Assembly: GCA_017454675.1 (NCBI GenBank)
Contig: JAFTCN010000030.1
Location: 1-42,839 of the forward strand
Source of the DNA: Clostridia bacterium
GTDB lineage: Bacteria > Bacillota > Clostridia > Oscillospirales > CAG-272
Length of the DNA stretch: 42,839 nt
Direction: 5' to 3'
Both the position numbers and the translations under genes were made by a program. The notes below the pieces were generated by a model. It was given only the letters and a program-made list of their open reading frames with translations. It did no database searches and was not told where the DNA came from. Below are positions 13,632 through 22,315 of the stretch, one piece after another. How positions within the stretch are numbered: the first letter of the stretch is position 1; each line of letters begins with the position of its first letter.

Positions 13632-15389
13632 ATGAGAAACCGTATTTTTGCAATAACGGCCCGCGTTATCGCCGCGTGCGTGATATTCGCCGTCGCTATC
13701 TGCCCGCCGCTCGCGGCGGTCATAAGCCCGGTCTGCGCAGCCGTCCTGCCGGCGAGATATATCACGCCGGCCGTCACTCCGGTGCTCGACCAGAAGAACA
13801 AACCGCTGTGCTGGGCTTATTCGTGCGCCGACCTGCTGTCGATAAACGCGGCGGTGCGCGGATACGCGCCGGGCGGGCGGACCGTCTTCTCTCCCGCCGT
13901 CATCGCGCGGGCGGAATTCGACGGACTTGAGCACAGAAACTCCGGCGGCCGCAACTGGTACGACTGCACAGGCGGGACCGACTACGCGCTGATCGCCGGG
14001 GCGGCGGGGAAGGGCATCAGATACCAGTCCGACATAGGATCTGTGGCCGCGGCCGCCGCGATGCCCCAGGCGGGGCTGTATCAGAGCTCGGGATACGTGG
14101 ACGAATACCGGACGTCGCGCTTTTCTTACGGCACCCGCGAGGAGGCCGTGCGGAAGATCAAGACGTGGGTCGCCGAGTTCGGCGCGGTGGGCATCGTCGC
14201 TCAGCCGGGCAGCGCGTACGACAGCGCCACGGGAGTTGCGACTTTCGACAGGTACGACAGTTCGAAATACGGCCACGCGATGCTCATCGTGGGCTGGGAC
14301 GACGGCAGGGCCGCCGGCTCCGGCACCGGAGCGTTCAGGGTGAAGAACACCTGGGGCGAAGGCTGGGGCGACGGCGGATACGCCTGGGTGTCATACGAAA
14401 CCTCATTCGGCGACAGCTACTACACGGCATCGGTCAGGACCGGAGATGCCGCGGAGGATTTTGCCGTCCTGTCTCACACCGAGACGGCCTCTCTGTCGGG
14501 CAGCACCGGGGCGGCGGCCGGCGGTGATATCGCCGCGGTGAGCGTATATACCGCGGCGGAGAGCCTGACGGTCTCCGAGGCGGGTTTCTACACGTCGAAG
14601 CGCGGCACTGAGGCTCATATCAGGGTCTGGGCTGCCAAAGGCGGCGTGGCTGATATCCTCGCGCGGGATCCTGACGCGGAGGCGTCGGGGAGCTTCGATG
14701 ACGAGGGATACTATCTTCTGAAGCTCGACCGGGAGCTCGAGCTGAAGGCGGGCGATACCGTCGTGTCGGTGACGACCCTCACGTCGGGCGGCGTGACGTT
14801 CGTATGCTCGGAATACAGCGACCCCGATTTCGGCCTGGCGGTGACTTCGGCGGCTCCCGGAGGGAGCTATATGCTCTCGGGAGGGAAACTCAGGGCCGCG
14901 AAGGGCGACTGGATCTGCATGCTCGCCGGAAGGGCATCGGGGCGTCCTGCGGCAGCGACGGGAGAAGTCACTGCGGCGGAAGTCACTGCACCTGATATCA
15001 CCGCATCGGGAGATCCGACTGCAGATGTAACTACAGCGGGAATCCCGGCGGCTGATGTGACTACTTCCGATACAACTTCATCCGAAGTAACTGCACCCGA
15101 TGTAACAACAGCCGTCATAACTTCATCCGGAGCGGAGACGCCCGGATCTGCGGCAGCCGTCGTGACCGCGGCGGACGTGACCGCGGCGGACGTGACCGCA
15201 GCGGACGTGACCGCAGCGGACGTGACCGCAGCCGATGCGGAGACGGAGCCGGATGACGGTCAGGGATCTCTCAGCTTCCTCAAGACCGCCGGCATCATCG
15301 CACTCGCCGCGGTCGCCGCGGTGAACCTGCTCGTGATCCTGGCAGTCGAACTGTCGAGGAGAGACGACAGGAAGAAGAAAAAGAAATAA
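13632..15389 (+). CDS. Surface-anchored papain-like (C1) cysteine protease
   Basis: The protein is 585 residues and exported. A hydrophobic signal segment (about 8-35) precedes a C1A peptidase domain with Q54 and C60 in LDQKNKPLCWAYS, the catalytic His in YGHAMLIVGWDD near 215, and the Asn in VKNTWGEGWGDGGYAW near 239. A beta-rich domain follows (about 270-440). A Thr/Ala/Val-rich stalk includes five VTAAD units, and a single membrane helix with a basic tail (RRDDRKKKKK) ends the protein. No LPXTG motif is present, so anchoring is by the helix. It probably faces the cell exterior and degrades or processes proteins there. The ribosome site is weak. The gene is divergent from higBA. Confidence 0.85.
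   Translation: MRNRIFAITARVIAACVIFAVAICPPLAAVISPVCAAVLPARYITPAVTPVLDQKNKPLCWAYSCADLLSINAAVRGYAPGGRTVFSPAVIARAEFDGLEHRNSGGRNWYDCTGGTDYALIAGAAGKGIRYQSDIGSVAAAAAMPQAGLYQSSGYVDEYRTSRFSYGTREEAVRKIKTWVAEFGAVGIVAQPGSAYDSATGVATFDRYDSSKYGHAMLIVGWDDGRAAGSGTGAFRVKNTWGEGWGDGGYAWVSYETSFGDSYYTASVRTGDAAEDFAVLSHTETASLSGSTGAAAGGDIAAVSVYTAAESLTVSEAGFYTSKRGTEAHIRVWAAKGGVADILARDPDAEASGSFDDEGYYLLKLDRELELKAGDTVVSVTTLTSGGVTFVCSEYSDPDFGLAVTSAAPGGSYMLSGGKLRAAKGDWICMLAGRASGRPAAATGEVTAAEVTAPDITASGDPTADVTTAGIPAADVTTSDTTSSEVTAPDVTTAVITSSGAETPGSAAAVVTAADVTAADVTAADVTAADVTAADAETEPDDGQGSLSFLKTAGIIALAAVAAVNLLVILAVELSRRDDRKKKKK
15162..15236 (+). repeat. Five tandem 15-bp repeats in the protease stalk
   Basis: GTGACCGCGGCGGAC and close variants occur five times without a gap, each encoding VTAAD. 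Copies 1-2 and 3-4 are nearly pure duplicates, a pattern expected from replication slippage, so stalk length may vary between strains without breaking the frame. Confidence 0.9.
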
Positions 15390-15432
15390 CAGAAGCACAT
15401 ATGAAAACCTGAACTTGAAAAGGAGACCAGCC

Positions 15433-16701
15433 ATGGGAAAAAAGGTGAAGATCGGCGTGTTCGGAGGAGGTCGCGGCTTTACGATGATAAAGCAGCTGCT
15501 GAACCATCCCGACGCGGAACTTGTGGCGGTGTGCGACAAGTACCCGCCGCTGCTCGAGAAGGTGAGAAAAGCCGCGGAGGAGGCCGGCGCCGACGTCGCG
15601 CTCTATCCTACCTTCGATGAATTCATCAAGCACGACATGGACGCCGTCGTGCTCGCGAACTACGCGCACGAGCACGCGGTCTTCGGAGTCCGCTGCCTCG
15701 AAGCCGGCAAGCACATTATGTCTGAGGTGCTGCCCGGCGAGACGCCGGCGCAGCTCGTGAAGCTCGTCGAGACGGTCGAGAAGACCGGGCTCATCTACTC
15801 GTACGCCGAGAACTACTGCTACATGAAGGCGCCCTTCGAGATGTGGAAGAGATACAGGGAGGGCGCGATAGGCGAGATCCAGTACGCCGAGGGCGAGTAT
15901 ATCCACGACTGTTCGTCGATCTGGCCCGGCATCACATACGGCGAGCGGGATCACTGGAGAAACAACATGTTCCCGAACTTCTACTGCACGCATTCGTGCG
16001 GCCCGCTGATCACGATATCCGGCCTGCGCCCGGTGAAGGTGGTGGGCTTTGAGACGAATCCCAACCGGTCCGAAAAGCAGATGCGCATCGGCATGACGCC
16101 CAAGGCCGCCATCGAGATGATCACGCTCGAGAACGGAGCCGTCGTCAAGAGCATCCACGGCGGACTCAAGATGGAGCCGGGCAGCGTCAACTACCAGGTC
16201 TACGGAACGGGCGGCATGATGGAGTCGAAGCGCTACGGCGAGGCGGATTTCAACATGTACCTCGAGGGCGAAAAACTGTGCAGGGGCGAGTGGTCGAAAT
16301 ACAGCCCGGTCAACGACATAGGTAAGGATATACCGTCGAAATCGACGGGACACGGCGGATCCGACTTCTACACGACGCACTGCTTCATCGAGAAGATACT
16401 GGGGAGGCCCGACGGCGACTGGTGCATAGACGTCTACACCGCCTGCGACATGGGCCTGTGCGGCATCATGGCGTGGAGGTCGGTCCTCGACGGCAACGCG
16501 CCGAAGGAGATCCCGAACTTCAGACTGAAGGCCGACAGGGACAGATTCAGGAACGACAACATCTGCACCCACAGGGAGGTCGCGGGCGACAGCGTCGTGC
16601 CGAGGACCACATATCCCGGCCCGCGCGTGCCCGACGAGGTATACGAGGAAGTCAGGAAACAGTGGCTGACGAAGGATTCGGCGGTATCGGATCTCTTCTG
16701 A
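15433..16701 (+). CDS. Gfo/Idh/MocA family oxidoreductase (GH109-like)
   Basis: The product is 422 residues. The N-terminal NAD(P)-binding fold carries VKIGVFGGGRGFTMIKQL. EAGKHIMSEVLPGET corresponds to the family's conserved EKP region, here with E-V-L in place of E-K-P. The C-terminal sheet domain contains TGHGGSDFYTTH, close to the HGG motif of NAD-dependent glycosidases of family GH109. It may act on a sugar as a dehydrogenase or as an NAD-assisted hydrolase; the missing lysine makes a plain dehydrogenase less certain. ATG 15433 with AAGGAGA 7-8 bases upstream is preferred to TTG 15415. Confidence 0.8.
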   Translation: MGKKVKIGVFGGGRGFTMIKQLLNHPDAELVAVCDKYPPLLEKVRKAAEEAGADVALYPTFDEFIKHDMDAVVLANYAHEHAVFGVRCLEAGKHIMSEVLPGETPAQLVKLVETVEKTGLIYSYAENYCYMKAPFEMWKRYREGAIGEIQYAEGEYIHDCSSIWPGITYGERDHWRNNMFPNFYCTHSCGPLITISGLRPVKVVGFETNPNRSEKQMRIGMTPKAAIEMITLENGAVVKSIHGGLKMEPGSVNYQVYGTGGMMESKRYGEADFNMYLEGEKLCRGEWSKYSPVNDIGKDIPSKSTGHGGSDFYTTHCFIEKILGRPDGDWCIDVYTACDMGLCGIMAWRSVLDGNAPKEIPNFRLKADRDRFRNDNICTHREVAGDSVVPRTTYPGPRVPDEVYEEVRKQWLTKDSAVSDLF

Positions 16702-16711
16702 CGGCGATAAC

Positions 16712-16747
16712 GGAAAGGAAGGGCGCGGCCCCCCTGCGGGGCCGCGC
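16712..16747 (+). promoter_or_regulatory. Ribosome site separated from its start by a GC hairpin
   Basis: GGAAAGGAAGG (about 16712-16722) is followed directly by a perfect 10-bp hairpin, GCGCGGCCCC (16723-16732) with GGGGCCGCGC (16738-16747). Eight bases then lead to ATG 16756. No other Shine-Dalgarno is seen. Folding would bring the ribosome site to a normal distance from the start. Confidence 0.6.
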
Positions 16748-16755
16748 GACGACAG

Positions 16756-17511
16756 ATGAAGCTTTACGCAACAGACTATGACGGGACGGTCTCGCACGGC
16801 GGAGTGACGCCCGGGCTGCTGGAGGCCCTGGCCGCCTGGAGGCGGGCGGGGAACCGGTTCGGCATCGTGACCGGCCGGCCCGTCGCCAGCATGCTCTCCG
16901 AGCTGCACAGGGTGCGCCTGCCCGTCGATTTTCTCATCGCAGACAACGGCTCGACGGTCTGCTCGGGCGACGGGAAGGTGCTCATGTCGACATGGGTCGA
17001 CGGGCGCGACGCCGTCACCGCGCTTACGGTCTCGGCCCGGTTCGGATGCTGCGTCAGCCGTCTGTCGAACACCGACGGCTACATGATGATGGCCGCGCCG
17101 CCGGAGGACATTGCCGCCCTGCCGGGCGGAGAGGGCGTCGCTCTCGGCATGACCGTGATGCGGCACGTCTCGGAGATATGTGTCGTCTTTGACAGCAGCG
17201 ATGAGCGCGTCGCGGCAAGAGAGGCAGTGAAGAAGGAGACGGAAGGGCGGCTGCACGGTCTGGCGTCGGGGCCGTACGTCAACGATTTCGTGGCGTCGGA
17301 CACCGACAAGGCAGAGGGCATCCGCAGATTCATCCGGATCGCGGGGATCACCCCGGAGAAGGTCTACACGACCGGCGACGCTCTCAACGACCTCGCGATG
17401 ATAAACGACCCCGAATTCGAGGGATACTGCGTCGAGAACGGTATGGAAGAGGTCAAAGCCGTCTCGAAGGTGATAAAGTCGCCTCTCGAACTGCTCCGCT
17501 CGGCGCTGTGA
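16756..17511 (+). CDS. HAD superfamily (Cof-type) phosphatase
   Basis: This 251-residue phosphatase has motif I in YATDYDGTVS (Asp 8 nucleophile and Asp 10), motif II in IVTGRP, a lysine in the SDTDKAEGIRR segment, and motif IV in TTGDALNDLAMI. A C2-type cap lies between. Cof-like HAD enzymes hydrolyse sugar phosphates and similar metabolites. The substrate is unknown; the setting between a sugar oxidoreductase and a sugar-nucleotide operon suggests a sugar phosphate. A paralogue lies at 26968-27726. Confidence 0.85.
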   Translation: MKLYATDYDGTVSHGGVTPGLLEALAAWRRAGNRFGIVTGRPVASMLSELHRVRLPVDFLIADNGSTVCSGDGKVLMSTWVDGRDAVTALTVSARFGCCVSRLSNTDGYMMMAAPPEDIAALPGGEGVALGMTVMRHVSEICVVFDSSDERVAAREAVKKETEGRLHGLASGPYVNDFVASDTDKAEGIRRFIRIAGITPEKVYTTGDALNDLAMINDPEFEGYCVENGMEEVKAVSKVIKSPLELLRSAL

Positions 17512-17569
17512 AGCGCCGGCGGCCGCGGTTTCCCGCGATTCGTGAGCGGCAGATATATCAAATTATATA

Positions 17570-17610
17570 TTGACAAAAACAAGAATAACGTGTATAATAG
17601 TCACGTTATT
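17570..17610 (+). promoter_or_regulatory. Promoter with perfect 9-bp palindrome at the -10
   Basis: TTGACA (17570-17575) and TATAAT (17593-17598) are 17 bp apart. The inverted repeat AATAACGTG (17584-17592) and CACGTTATT (17602-17610) has perfect 9-base arms, with the -10 box exactly in its centre. It is a strong operator candidate. A following T-run also allows the transcript to form a small hairpin. Confidence 0.9.
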
Positions 17611-17633
17611 TTTTGTTTGGGACGGTTTTTGTC

Positions 17634-19043
17634 ATGAAATATCTTGATGTCGGACAGACGGCGGAAAAGTGGAAGGTATCCGAGCGGCGCGTGACGCTGC
17701 TCTGCCGCGACGGCAGGGTCGCCGGAGCGAGGAAAACGGGAAAGAAGTGGGAGATACCCGAGGGCGTCCCGCTCCCCCCCGACGGGCGGACGCGCGAGGC
17801 CGCTTCTGCTGCGGAAGTGACCGTGTCGGAGGAGAAGACATCGGTGGGATACACGCCGGTCGGAGCCGGTATCCGGGCGCTCGACGCTTTTGAGAGGACC
17901 TACGGGAAGGCCCCGAAGGACGTGGCGTTCACGCCGTACCGGGTCTGCCCGATCGGCGCGCACAGCGACCACCAGCTCGGGAAGATCACGGGGTTCGCAA
18001 TCGACAAGGGCATATACATCGCATACGGCCCCAAGATGAACGGGGTCGTCGAGATAAGGTCGCTCCAGTTCCCGAAGCGCGCCCAGTGGCACGTGCAGTC
18101 GACGCCATCAGAGAAGGAGGGCGACTGGGCAGACCATCTTCGCGGCGCGACCGTCGCGCTGAACTCGCGCTATCCGCTGCGCATCGGCTTGTGCGCGGTG
18201 ATCGACGGCGAGCTGCCGATCGGCGGGCTGTCGTCGTCGGCGGCCGTCATCATAACCTTCCTGTCGGCTCTGTCCGCGCTCAACGGGATAAAGCTCACGC
18301 CCCGCGAGATGATAACCATCTCGAAGGAGGCGGAGAACAGATACGTGGGCGTCGCCTGCGGAAAGCTCGACCAGTCGTGCGAGATCTTCTGCCGGAAGGA
18401 CAGCCTGCTCTATATGGACCTGAAGGACGACTCGTACGAGCTCATCCCGAACAGCCCTTCGGCGCCGCCCTTTGAGATCGCGATATTCTTCTCGGGCCTC
18501 GAGCGGTCGCTGGCGTCGTCGAAATTCAATATGAGGGTCGACGAATGCCGCTCCGCCGCCTACGCGCTCAAGGCGTTCGCCGGCATGGACTACGGAAAAT
18601 TTGAAGAGACAAATCTGCGCGACGTCCCGTATGAAGTCTATCTGAAGTACAGGGACAGGCTGCCCGCGAACTGGGCGGCGAGGGCGGAGCACTGGTACTC
18701 CGAGTTCGCGAGAGTCGAGGCGGGTGCCGAAGCCTGGCGCCGCGGCGACGTCGCAGAGTTCGGACGGCTGTCGTTCGCGAGCGGGCAGAGCAGCATCGTG
18801 AACTGGCAGACCGGCTCGCCCGAGCTCATAAAGCTGTATGAGATCATGAGAGAGACCGACGGTATCTACGGCGGCCGCTTCTCTGGCGCCGGATTCAAGG
18901 GCTGCTGCATGGCGCTGATCGATCCGTCGTTCCGCGAGAGCATACTGCGGAAGGTCGGGGAGGGATACCTCGCCGAGTTCCCGAAGCTGCGCGGAAGATA
19001 CAGCGCGCACATCTGCGGCACCGCCGACGGCGTGAAGCTCTGA
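17634..19043 (+). CDS. Excisionase/MerR-like HTH fused to galacturonokinase-type GHMP kinase
   Basis: The product is 469 residues. Residues 3-42 form a small winged HTH (DVGQTAEKWKVSERRVTLLC, then KTGKKWEIP) like HTH_17 excisionase-type domains. A linker leads to a GHMP sugar kinase from about 85. Its substrate motif TPYRVCPIGAHSDHQ (100-114) matches plant galacturonokinase (PYRxCPxGAHxDHQ) better than galactokinase (GRVNLIGEHTDY). The GHMP phosphate loop PIGGLSSSAA is at 195-204. The expected reaction is galacturonate plus ATP to galacturonate 1-phosphate, for UDP-galacturonate salvage. ATG 17634 is chosen; the longer frame from 17613 would start close to the promoter. The next genes make UDP-uronic acids, which supports the call. 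The HTH may bind the palindrome upstream. Confidence 0.82.
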   Translation: MKYLDVGQTAEKWKVSERRVTLLCRDGRVAGARKTGKKWEIPEGVPLPPDGRTREAASAAEVTVSEEKTSVGYTPVGAGIRALDAFERTYGKAPKDVAFTPYRVCPIGAHSDHQLGKITGFAIDKGIYIAYGPKMNGVVEIRSLQFPKRAQWHVQSTPSEKEGDWADHLRGATVALNSRYPLRIGLCAVIDGELPIGGLSSSAAVIITFLSALSALNGIKLTPREMITISKEAENRYVGVACGKLDQSCEIFCRKDSLLYMDLKDDSYELIPNSPSAPPFEIAIFFSGLERSLASSKFNMRVDECRSAAYALKAFAGMDYGKFEETNLRDVPYEVYLKYRDRLPANWAARAEHWYSEFARVEAGAEAWRRGDVAEFGRLSFASGQSSIVNWQTGSPELIKLYEIMRETDGIYGGRFSGAGFKGCCMALIDPSFRESILRKVGEGYLAEFPKLRGRYSAHICGTADGVKL

Positions 19044-19098
19044 CGCCGGGCGCCGCGACGCAAAAACCCGGCCGGAAAGGGAAAGGAGAAAAAGAGAA

Positions 19099-20175
19099 AT
19101 GCTTGCACCGAACATCGATCTGCGGGGGAAGACCGTCCTCGTGACGGGAGCCGCCGGATTCATAGGGGCGAACCTCGTCCGCGAGCTCATAAAGAGGACT
19201 GACGGGGGCGTCGCCGTGGTGGGGCTCGACAACCTCAGCGACTACTACGACGTCTCGCTCAAGGAATACAGGCTCTCGGAGACAGAAAAACTCGCGAAAG
19301 CGCATCCGGACTGCAGCTGGACCTTCGTCAGGGGCAGCATAGCAGATAAGGAAACAGTCTTTTCGCTCTTTGAGAAGTACCGCTTCGACGTCGCCGTGAA
19401 CCTCGCGGCGCAGGCCGGGGTGCGCTATTCCATCGATCACCCCGACGTCTACATCGAGAGCAACATCATCGGTTTCTACAACATACTCGAGGCCTGCCGG
19501 AGGTACCCGGTGGAGCACCTCGTATACGCGTCTTCGTCGTCGGTCTACGGCGCGAACAAAAAGGTCCCGTTCTCGACCGACGACAGGGTCGACAACCCCG
19601 TATCGCTCTACGCCGCCACCAAAAAGAGCGACGAGCTGCTCGCGCACGCCTATTCGAAGCTCTACGGGATCCCCTCGACCGGGCTGCGGTTCTTCACCGT
19701 CTACGGACCGGCCGGACGTCCCGACATGGCATATTTCAGTTTCACCGACAAACTTGTGCGCGGAGAGACGATAAAGATCTTCAACTACGGCAACTGCTCG
19801 CGCGATTTCACCTATGTCGACGATATCGTCGAGGGCGTCTGCCGCGTGACCGTCCGCGCTCCCGAAGTCAGAGAGGGCGCCGACGGCCTTCCGGTCCCGC
19901 CCTACCGCGTATACAACATCGGGGGCAGCCGCCCCGAGAACCTGCTGAACTTCGTGAAGATCCTCTCGGAGGAGCTGATCCGCGCGGGCGTGCTTCCCGG
20001 TGACTACGATCTCGCGGCCCACAGCGAACTCGTTCCGATGCAGCCGGGCGACGTCCCCGCGACCTACGCCGACACGTCGGCGCTCGAGGCCGATCTCGGC
20101 TTCCGGCCGTCGGTCACGCTGCGCACGGGACTGCGAAAGTTCGCCGTCTGGTACAAAAAATACTACCGGATCTGA
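19099..20175 (+). CDS. UDP-glucuronate 4-epimerase-type NAD-dependent epimerase
   Basis: This 358-residue extended short-chain dehydrogenase has the NAD motif TGAAGFIGANL (19-29). The conserved LDNLSDYYDVSLKEYRL segment is typical of the CapI/GAE branch that acts on UDP-glucuronate. It also has the SSSSVYG segment and the catalytic YAATKK (Tyr and Lys), plus FTVYGPAGRPDMAYF. It interconverts UDP-glucuronate and UDP-galacturonate. It lies between the galacturonokinase-like gene (56 bp upstream) and UDP-glucose dehydrogenase (25 bp downstream), all in one direction. The upstream spacer is purine-rich and contains AAGGAGA. Confidence 0.9.
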   Translation: MLAPNIDLRGKTVLVTGAAGFIGANLVRELIKRTDGGVAVVGLDNLSDYYDVSLKEYRLSETEKLAKAHPDCSWTFVRGSIADKETVFSLFEKYRFDVAVNLAAQAGVRYSIDHPDVYIESNIIGFYNILEACRRYPVEHLVYASSSSVYGANKKVPFSTDDRVDNPVSLYAATKKSDELLAHAYSKLYGIPSTGLRFFTVYGPAGRPDMAYFSFTDKLVRGETIKIFNYGNCSRDFTYVDDIVEGVCRVTVRAPEVREGADGLPVPPYRVYNIGGSRPENLLNFVKILSEELIRAGVLPGDYDLAAHSELVPMQPGDVPATYADTSALEADLGFRPSVTLRTGLRKFAVWYKKYYRI

Positions 20176-20200
20176 CAAAGACCCGGACAGGAGGATTTGA

Positions 20201-21391
20201 GTGAAAATGAAAATAGCCGTAGCAGGGACCGGATACGTCGGTCTGTCGATGGCCGTGCTGCTCTCACAGCACAACGAGGTCACCGCGGTGGATATAATAA
20301 AAGAAAAGGTCGACCTCATAAACGAAAGAAAAAGCCCGATCTCGGACCCCGAGATCGAGCAGTATCTGACGGAGAAGGAGCTTCGTCTCACCGCCACGAC
20401 CGACGGCGACAGCGCCTACCGCGACGCCGGGCTCGTCATCATATCAACACCGACGAACTACGACCCTGAACGGAACTACTTCGACACCTCGAGTGTCGAG
20501 TCTGTCATCTCGCAGGTCATCGCGGTGAATCCCGACGCCGTCATGGTCATCGAATCGACGGTGCCGGTCGGGTACACCGAGAGCGTCAGGGAGAAGTTCA
20601 GGTGCGACAACATCCTCTTCTCACCCGAGTTCCTGAGAGAGGGAAGGGCGCTCTACGACAACCTGTATCCTTCGAGGATCATCGTCGGCGTGCCGGTCGG
20701 CAACCGCAGGCTCGAGAAGGCCGCGCATACATTCGCCGGTCTCCTGTGCGAGGGCGCCGTGAAGAAGGACATCGAGATACGCTACATGAACCCCACCGAG
20801 GCGGAGGCCGTCAAGCTGTTTGCGAACACCTACCTCGCGCTCCGCGTGTCGTTCTTCAACGAGCTCGACACCTACGCGGCCGTCCGCGGGCTCGACACGA
20901 AGTCGATCATCGAGGGCGTCGGGCTCGACCCGCGCATCGGGAACCACTACAACAACCCGTCGTTCGGATACGGGGGATACTGCCTGCCGAAAGACACGAA
21001 GCAGCTCCTCGCGAACTACAACGACGTCCCGCAGAACATAATCTCGGCGATCGTCGAGGCCAACCGCACCCGCAAGGATTTCATAGCCGACCAGATCATC
21101 GCAAAGCGTCCGAAGACCGTCGGCGTCTTCAGACTGACCATGAAGGCGGGCTCGGACAACTTCCGCCACAGCTCGATCCAGGGTGTGATGAAGCGCATCA
21201 AGGCGAAAGGAATAGAGGTCGTCGTGTACGAACCGACAATGAAGGAGGACAGCTTCTTCAACAGCCGCGTGATCCGCGATCTCGACGAATTCAAGGCGGT
21301 CTCCGACGTGATAATCGCCAACAGATACTCCCCCGAGATCGACGATGTCCTTGATAAAGTCTACACCCGCGATCTCTATTTCAGGGACTGA
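20201..21391 (+). CDS. ugd: UDP-glucose 6-dehydrogenase
   Basis: This 396-residue member of the UDP-glucose/GDP-mannose dehydrogenase family oxidises UDP-glucose twice to UDP-glucuronate using NAD. The N-terminal nucleotide motif is [13 protein letters not shown]. The central dimer helix includes [23 protein letters not shown], and the catalytic cysteine lies in [13 protein letters not shown]. The C-terminal third is the UDP-binding domain with the conserved VVVYEP segment. The start is GTG 20201 with GGAGG 6 bases upstream; ATG two codons later is possible. It supplies the substrate of the epimerase upstream. A terminator hairpin follows at 21402-21426. Confidence 0.92.
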   Translation: MKMKIAVAGTGYVGLSMAVLLSQHNEVTAVDIIKEKVDLINERKSPISDPEIEQYLTEKELRLTATTDGDSAYRDAGLVIISTPTNYDPERNYFDTSSVESVISQVIAVNPDAVMVIESTVPVGYTESVREKFRCDNILFSPEFLREGRALYDNLYPSRIIVGVPVGNRRLEKAAHTFAGLLCEGAVKKDIEIRYMNPTEAEAVKLFANTYLALRVSFFNELDTYAAVRGLDTKSIIEGVGLDPRIGNHYNNPSFGYGGYCLPKDTKQLLANYNDVPQNIISAIVEANRTRKDFIADQIIAKRPKTVGVFRLTMKAGSDNFRHSSIQGVMKRIKAKGIEVVVYEPTMKEDSFFNSRVIRDLDEFKAVSDVIIANRYSPEIDDVLDKVYTRDLYFRD

Positions 21392-21401
21392 CAAATGATC
21401 A

Positions 21402-21426
21402 AAAACCGGCCCGGAAGGGCGGTTTT
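21402..21426 (+). terminator. Terminator between convergent operons
   Basis: AAAACCGGCCC and GGGCGGTTTT pair around a GGAA loop with one bulged base, and the right arm ends in TTTT. It separates ugd from the minus-strand operon that ends at 21463. Confidence 0.7.
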
Positions 21427-21462
21427 CGGCAGCTCATCGATCAGGCGGGGCACTGTTCCCGG

Positions 21463-22290
21463 TCAGATGCAGTTCACGAGCTCGCCGGTGTCGTGAACCT
21501 GAGTTCTGACGGTATGCGCGTCGCTTCCGAGTACCGGATCGGATGGATATTCCGCGGGAAGGCCGAGCGCGCGCAGGCGGGACAGATAGACAGCCGCGTC
21601 CTCGACGCGCTTGAAGGATTTTTCAAACACGCATGGGAAGGCGGTCCTCTTCGGCGCCGGAGGATCAGCTGCGGCCCTGACGACGGTCTGCGCGATCTCA
21701 GGCAGCAGCTCCGAGTTGTCGCGGAAGACCGCACGGTTGCGCTCGAGCTCTGTCTTTGTGATCACTGTCGCGATCCCCGGCACAGACCTTGCTGCCTGAG
21801 CGCATGCGATGTCGCCGCCGGCGAAGAAGCAGCAGGGGATCCCGTACGAGCCGGCGATCGCCGCGTCGATGTCGACCTCGCCGATATAGCTGCCGTCGAG
21901 CCGGTAGAACTGGACCTTCGCGCTGTTCATGGTGTGCGCCAGCACGCCGCCGAGAGTCCCCTCCATGGCGTGATAGCCGAAAAAGCAGATACGGTCGAAG
22001 GCGCCTTCGGCAAATCCGAGGCGCGGTCCGTCAGGCTTTATGACGGTGATGCGCGGATCAAGGTCAGAGGGATCGATGTTGCCTCCTCCGCCGTGGTTGT
22101 CCCAGAGGGCAACGGTCCGGGCTCCGGCGGCGAAGAGCGCGCCGGCCGCGGCGTTCAGCTCGAGCGGGGCCTGCCGTCTTGCGATCTCCCACTGTTCGGT
22201 CCCGCGGTGCAGCCCTTCGTACGGGACGCCGACCACTCCGCCGACGCCTTCGAGATCGCAGAGAAGCAGTATCCTTTCAGGGAATTCCAT
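21463..22290 (-). CDS. M55 family (DppA-like) D-aminopeptidase
   Basis: The 275-residue product opens with ERILLLCDLEGVGGVVG, the metal-binding start of family M55 (xxDxEG). It continues with WDNHGGGGNID, FFGYHAMEG and HTMNSAKVQFYRLDG, which carry the other ligand and fold residues. DppA of Bacillus is a zinc D-aminopeptidase acting on D-Ala-D-Ala-type peptides, and several M55 members have other, poorly known substrates. The start is taken at ATG 22290 because family similarity begins there; the open frame extends upstream to 22371 through the preceding gene. It follows the beta-flower gene by 25 bp in the same operon. Confidence 0.82.
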   Translation of the reverse strand: MEFPERILLLCDLEGVGGVVGVPYEGLHRGTEQWEIARRQAPLELNAAAGALFAAGARTVALWDNHGGGGNIDPSDLDPRITVIKPDGPRLGFAEGAFDRICFFGYHAMEGTLGGVLAHTMNSAKVQFYRLDGSYIGEVDIDAAIAGSYGIPCCFFAGGDIACAQAARSVPGIATVITKTELERNRAVFRDNSELLPEIAQTVVRAAADPPAPKRTAFPCVFEKSFKRVEDAAVYLSRLRALGLPAEYPSDPVLGSDAHTVRTQVHDTGELVNCI

Positions 22291-22315
22291 TACTTCGCCT
22301 TCGCTTCCCCCGCGC

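Noticed and set aside
15295..17256. 653-codon minus-strand frame opposite the oxidoreductase and HAD genes
   Set aside because: It has no recognisable domain and overlaps three well-supported plus-strand genes. It arises from third-position GC bias.
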